This document shows, one piece after another, positions 61,506 through 64,000 of a DNA stretch of 64,000 bases; positions within the stretch are counted from its first letter, which is position 1; each line of letters opens with the position of its first letter. The notes under the pieces are model-generated. The model was not told the DNA's origin. It worked only from the letters and a program-made list of their open reading frames with translations, and searched no databases. The translations under genes were made by a program, and so were the position numbers. The DNA is taken from NCBI RefSeq assembly GCF_000373625.1, contig NZ_KB891997.1, positions 186,001-250,000 on the forward strand, written 5' to 3'. This stretch comes from Streptomyces sp. LaPpAH-108. Lineage in GTDB: Bacteria > Actinomycetota > Actinomycetes > Streptomycetales > Streptomycetaceae.

Positions 61506-62261
61506 TCAGGCCGGGCGGCGGAACAGCGCCGTCCACAGGAACGGCAGCCCCAGCACCTCCGCGTCCTCGCCCCGCTCCCGCATGGGCCGCAGCTCCACCT
61601 CCGTGAGGTCCTGGAAGATCCAGCGCAACGACTCCGCCGAGTACGCGAGCCCGCCGTGCAGCCTGCCGTCCCGGTACAGCTCCGCGTCGGACACCTCCGA
61701 GCCCAGGTGCTCGTCGGCGAAACAGGTGAGCGCGAAGTACCCGCCGGGCGCGAGGACGCGGTCCAGGAGCTGGAGATAGCTCACGCGCCGGTGCGGCGGC
61801 AGATGGTGGAAACAGCCGGAGTCGTAGACCAGCCCGTAGGGGCCGCCCAGCGTCCTGCGGGTCAGCTCGAAGGCGTCACCCCGGTGGAAGCGCACCTTCG
61901 TCCCGGTCTCCCGGGCGCGTTCCTCGCCCCAGGCGAGGGCGGCGGGGGACAGGTCCACGGCGTCCACCTCGAAACCGCGCGCCGCCAGGTGCAGCGCGTT
62001 GCGGCCCGGTCCGCAGCCCAGGTCCAGGGCGCGGCACGGCTCGATCAGGCCGTCGTCCAGGTGGGCGACCAGGTTCTCGTCGGGCTTGGCGGGGAAGAAC
62101 GGCACCGCGCGGGAGCGGTCGCCGTAGAACGAGTCCCACCAGGAGGCCGCGTCGTCCGTCCAGCGGTCGGCGTCCGGCGCGAACAGGCCGTCGAGCAGCC
62201 GCAGTACGTCCTCCGTCGTGCGGATGCTCCGGTCCGTCCCCTCTCCGCTGTGCCGGTCCAT
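61506..62261 (-). CDS. Class I SAM-dependent methyltransferase (thiopurine/TehB-like)
   Basis: 251 residues. RALDLGCGPGRNALHLAARGFEVDAVDLSPAALAWGEERA contains SAM motif I and the ribose-binding Asp; VYDSGCFHHLPPHRRVSYLQLLDRVLAPGGYFALTCF is motifs II-III. The N-terminal SFYGDRSRAVPFFPAKPDENLVAHL is shared with TPMT/TehB-like enzymes that methylate small sulfur, selenium or tellurium compounds. GGGGACGGG lies before the ATG at 62261. Confidence 0.85.
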   Translation of the reverse strand: MDRHSGEGTDRSIRTTEDVLRLLDGLFAPDADRWTDDAASWWDSFYGDRSRAVPFFPAKPDENLVAHLDDGLIEPCRALDLGCGPGRNALHLAARGFEVDAVDLSPAALAWGEERARETGTKVRFHRGDAFELTRRTLGGPYGLVYDSGCFHHLPPHRRVSYLQLLDRVLAPGGYFALTCFADEHLGSEVSDAELYRDGRLHGGLAYSAESLRWIFQDLTEVELRPMRERGEDAEVLGLPFLWTALFRRPA

Positions 62262-62363
62262 CCCGTCCCCGCCCTTCGTCGGCCGGGCGGCGTCCGAGAC
62301 GCGCCGCCCGGCCGCACGCTAACGCGCCCGGTGACCGCCCGCCAGCAGGTGTTCCGCCGCTGG

Positions 62364-63533
62364 TCAGGCCTTCGGGGCGACCGGGGCGGGCTCGCGCGGG
62401 GCGGAGCGGGAGTCGGGGCGGTGGCCGCGCAGCAGCAGACGGCGGGCGGGGCGCTCCACCGCCTCGTAGAGCAGCCAGGACAGGGCCAGGGACAGCGCGA
62501 AGGCGGCGGCGGTGACGCCCAGCCCGGCGAGCGGACCGAAGCGGGGTTTGTCGCCGAGCACCGTGACGCCCGCGCGCAGCACCAGCAGATGGATCATGTA
62601 GAACGCGAAGGACAGCTCACCGAGCCGGACCAGCCGGGGGCGCCGCCACAGCGAGGGCAGCCCGCGCAGGTCCGCGAGGGCCGCCGCCGGGATGAGGGTG
62701 ACGAACCCGGCCAGGGTGCAGGCGGTCCCGGTGTAGCCGCCCCGGATCTGCGGGACGAGGAAGTAGCCGAGTAGCGCCAGCGCCAGCGACGCCTCCAGGC
62801 CGGGGCCGCGCCAGCGCCCGAGCATCACCAGGCGCGCGGTCACCGCGCCGAGCACGAACTCGGGCAGCCGCGCGAGCGGCAGCGAGTACAGCGGCTGGTG
62901 CAGCCAGTGGTGCGAGTCGGCGCGGGCCAGCACCAGCACCGCCAGCACCGCGAGCGCGCCCAGCACCACCGCGCCCCGCGCGCTGAGCCGCCGCAGCACC
63001 AGGAAGAGCGCGGGGAAGACGGCGTAGAAGAACGCCTCGCAGGCCAGCGACCAGCTGACCGGGTTCAGCGTCTGCCACCAGGGCTGCCACCACGAGTGCA
63101 CCAGCAGCACGTTGGCCGCCGCCTGCCCGGGACGCGGCCGGGGCAGCCCGCTCAGCGTGTACGCCATCACGACCGCGACGACGAGGGTGACCAGGTGCAC
63201 CGGGTAGACCCGGGCGATGCGCCGCCGCCAGAAGCCGAGCGCCCGGTCGCCCGGGCGGGCCGACCACATGAGGACGAAGCCGGAGAGCACGAAGAAGAAC
63301 GACACCCCGGTCGCCCCGGGCCCGAACGCCCAGGCCACCAGGCGCCCCGGCTGCCCGCCGAAGTAGCCGAAGTTGTTCACGTGCAGTCCGAAGACCAGCA
63401 GCGCCGCCATCCACCGCAGTCCGGTGAGCGAGGGCAGGGAGGGTCTGGGGGTGGCCGAGGGGGAGACGGGGGCCGTGGCCGAGCCGGTCCGGTCGGGCGG
63501 CGTCCGGGTCGTCCGGGTCGTCGCCGTGCTCAT
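62364..63533 (-). CDS. Acyltransferase-3 family membrane protein
   Basis: 389 residues. About ten membrane helices. LPSLTGLRWMAALLVFGLHVNNFGYF has the conserved Arg and His of the family; GATGVSFFFVLSGFVLMW, FWRRRIARVYPVHLV, and WSLACEAFFYAVFPALFL are further signatures. These proteins O-acetylate or acylate surface polysaccharides, glycolipids or antibiotics. AGGTGATC before the ATG at 63533. The nearby methyltransferase is transcribed in the same direction, 102 bases downstream. Confidence 0.9.
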   Translation of the reverse strand: MSTATTRTTRTPPDRTGSATAPVSPSATPRPSLPSLTGLRWMAALLVFGLHVNNFGYFGGQPGRLVAWAFGPGATGVSFFFVLSGFVLMWSARPGDRALGFWRRRIARVYPVHLVTLVVAVVMAYTLSGLPRPRPGQAAANVLLVHSWWQPWWQTLNPVSWSLACEAFFYAVFPALFLVLRRLSARGAVVLGALAVLAVLVLARADSHHWLHQPLYSLPLARLPEFVLGAVTARLVMLGRWRGPGLEASLALALLGYFLVPQIRGGYTGTACTLAGFVTLIPAAALADLRGLPSLWRRPRLVRLGELSFAFYMIHLLVLRAGVTVLGDKPRFGPLAGLGVTAAAFALSLALSWLLYEAVERPARRLLLRGHRPDSRSAPREPAPVAPKA

Positions 63534-63926
63534 CCGATCACCTGCCGCTGGAGGTTCGCGTGGGGCATGAAGGGGAGCGTTGCCCCGTCCGTGCCCCTCA
63601 TTCACATCACGCGCGGAACATCACACTGCTGCCGAACGAGACAGCCGCCGTCATGCCACGGATGGCCCGCTCGCGGCACCCGAACGAGTGAGGGCGCACC
63701 GGGTTCGGAAAGCGGCTCCGATGGGCAGGGTGAGGCGCGTGAGGCGACACTCGATACGTGAGGCGCGTCACTCCGTGCGAGGGACCTCCCGGCCCGCCGT
63801 TCCCGGCGCCCCCGGCGCGCGGACCCATGATGCGGGAGCCGGGCACCGTCGTCGGAAACCACGAGATCAGACTTGGATGACTCGTTTTCTTGAATCTTTC
63901 GTGTTTATGGAGGTAGGTTCGGAGTC
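63534..63926. other. Divergent region before the Fur-family gene
   Basis: 393 bases with no gene. It has two copies of GTGAGGCGCGT (63730-63740 and 63758-63768, 28 bases apart) and, near the right end, an AT-rich patch with the fur promoter. Nothing else noticed. Confidence 0.5.
63890..63919 (+). promoter_or_regulatory. Candidate promoter of the Fur-family gene
   Basis: TTGAAT (63890-63895), 18 bases, TAGGTT (63914-63919), only 7 bases from the ATG, so the transcript could be leaderless although GGAG also precedes the start. The AT-rich TTTTCTTGAATCTTTCG may hold a Fur-type operator half-site. Confidence 0.4.
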
Positions 63927-64000
63927 ATGACCGCATCCCAGCCTCCGACCACCGCCGCGGAGCTGCGCGGTGCCGGCCTGCGCGTGACGGCGGCCCGCGT
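63927..64000 (+). CDS. Fur family regulator (FurA/CatR-like), N-terminus only
   Basis: Runs off the right edge after 24 codons. The visible peptide, MTASQPPTTAAELRGAGLRVTAA, matches the first DNA-binding helix of FurA/CatR proteins (ELRxxGLRVTAARV). These sense peroxide or iron and commonly repress a downstream catalase gene, which would lie outside the window. GGAGTC directly before the ATG. Confidence 0.7.
   Translation, partial: MTASQPPTTAAELRGAGLRVTAAR

Overview
The window is a stretch of actinobacterial chromosome, almost certainly Streptomyces or a close relative. The evidence is very high GC with GC-biased third codon positions, GTG and TTG starts behind GGAGG-type ribosome sites, a short chaplin, a conservon (cvnABCD plus two P450s), a LAETG sortase signal, three SpoIIE-type phosphatases and a chitinase promoter with DasR-like repeats. 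I count 52 protein genes, two of them cut by the window edges. I saw no rRNA, tRNA, CRISPR array, insertion sequence or prophage.

Layout. 1-5.3 kb: the start of a secreted streptogrisin-type protease, an S-adenosyl methyltransferase, a PPOX/F420 protein, a DUF35 OB-fold protein and a TetR regulator that share a 13-bp promoter motif, an ATP-grasp protein and a membrane-anchored peptidoglycan-binding protein. 5.3-12 kb: an ANTAR/GAF/PAS/SpoIIE phosphatase, a small gene with a palindromic operator, an RpiR regulator, a GT39-type glycosyltransferase and a P-loop nucleoside kinase. 12-20 kb: glycan metabolism (beta-phosphoglucomutase overlapping a GH65 phosphorylase or hydrolase, then a GH15 glucoamylase or trehalase). 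Between these lie about 1.7 kb of non-coding, repeat-filled DNA around a BlaI-type regulator and a 68-residue protein. 20-27 kb: a TetR/GNAT divergent pair with a clear operator, a Cache-PAS-GAF-SpoIIE-ATPase sensor phosphatase, a DUF1232 protein, an unknown coiled-coil protein and ferredoxin-NADP reductase fprA. 27-33 kb: cell-surface genes, namely an NlpC/P60 protein with a long 16-residue repeat region and a LAETG-anchored DUF1996 protein. 33-38.5 kb: a flavodoxin-like protein, an odd fusion of alpha/beta-hydrolase-like and acetoacetate-decarboxylase-like domains that lacks the usual catalytic residues of both, a ketoacyl synthase and a secreted protein. 38.5-43 kb: an NhaA-DsbA fusion translationally coupled to a SpoIIE phosphatase, a truncated SUKH gene and an aldo/keto reductase behind a MerR-type promoter. 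43-49 kb: the conservon cvnA-B-C-D-E-F, whose first P450 lacks the EXXR motif (CYP157 type). 49.4-53.8 kb: a rhomboid-like membrane protein and pyruvate carboxylase. 53.9-60.8 kb: secreted proteins and polysaccharide-active enzymes (PL7 alginate lyase, GH18 chitinase, a two-discoidin beta-helix protein) and a FemAB/GNAT-like protein. 60.8-64 kb: a short chaplin, a methyltransferase, an acyltransferase-3 membrane protein and the start of a Fur-family regulator.

How they fit together. Most loci are short one-to-three-gene units. Common themes are signal transduction by phosphatase and GTPase modules, surface and cell-wall proteins, and extracellular or intracellular glycan breakdown. No single large biosynthetic cluster is present. 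The most unusual items are the non-coding repeat arrays at 15.4-17.7 kb, the repeat-rich NlpC/P60 protein, the apparently catalytically dead fusion at 33.9 kb, and the EXXR-less P450 in the conservon.
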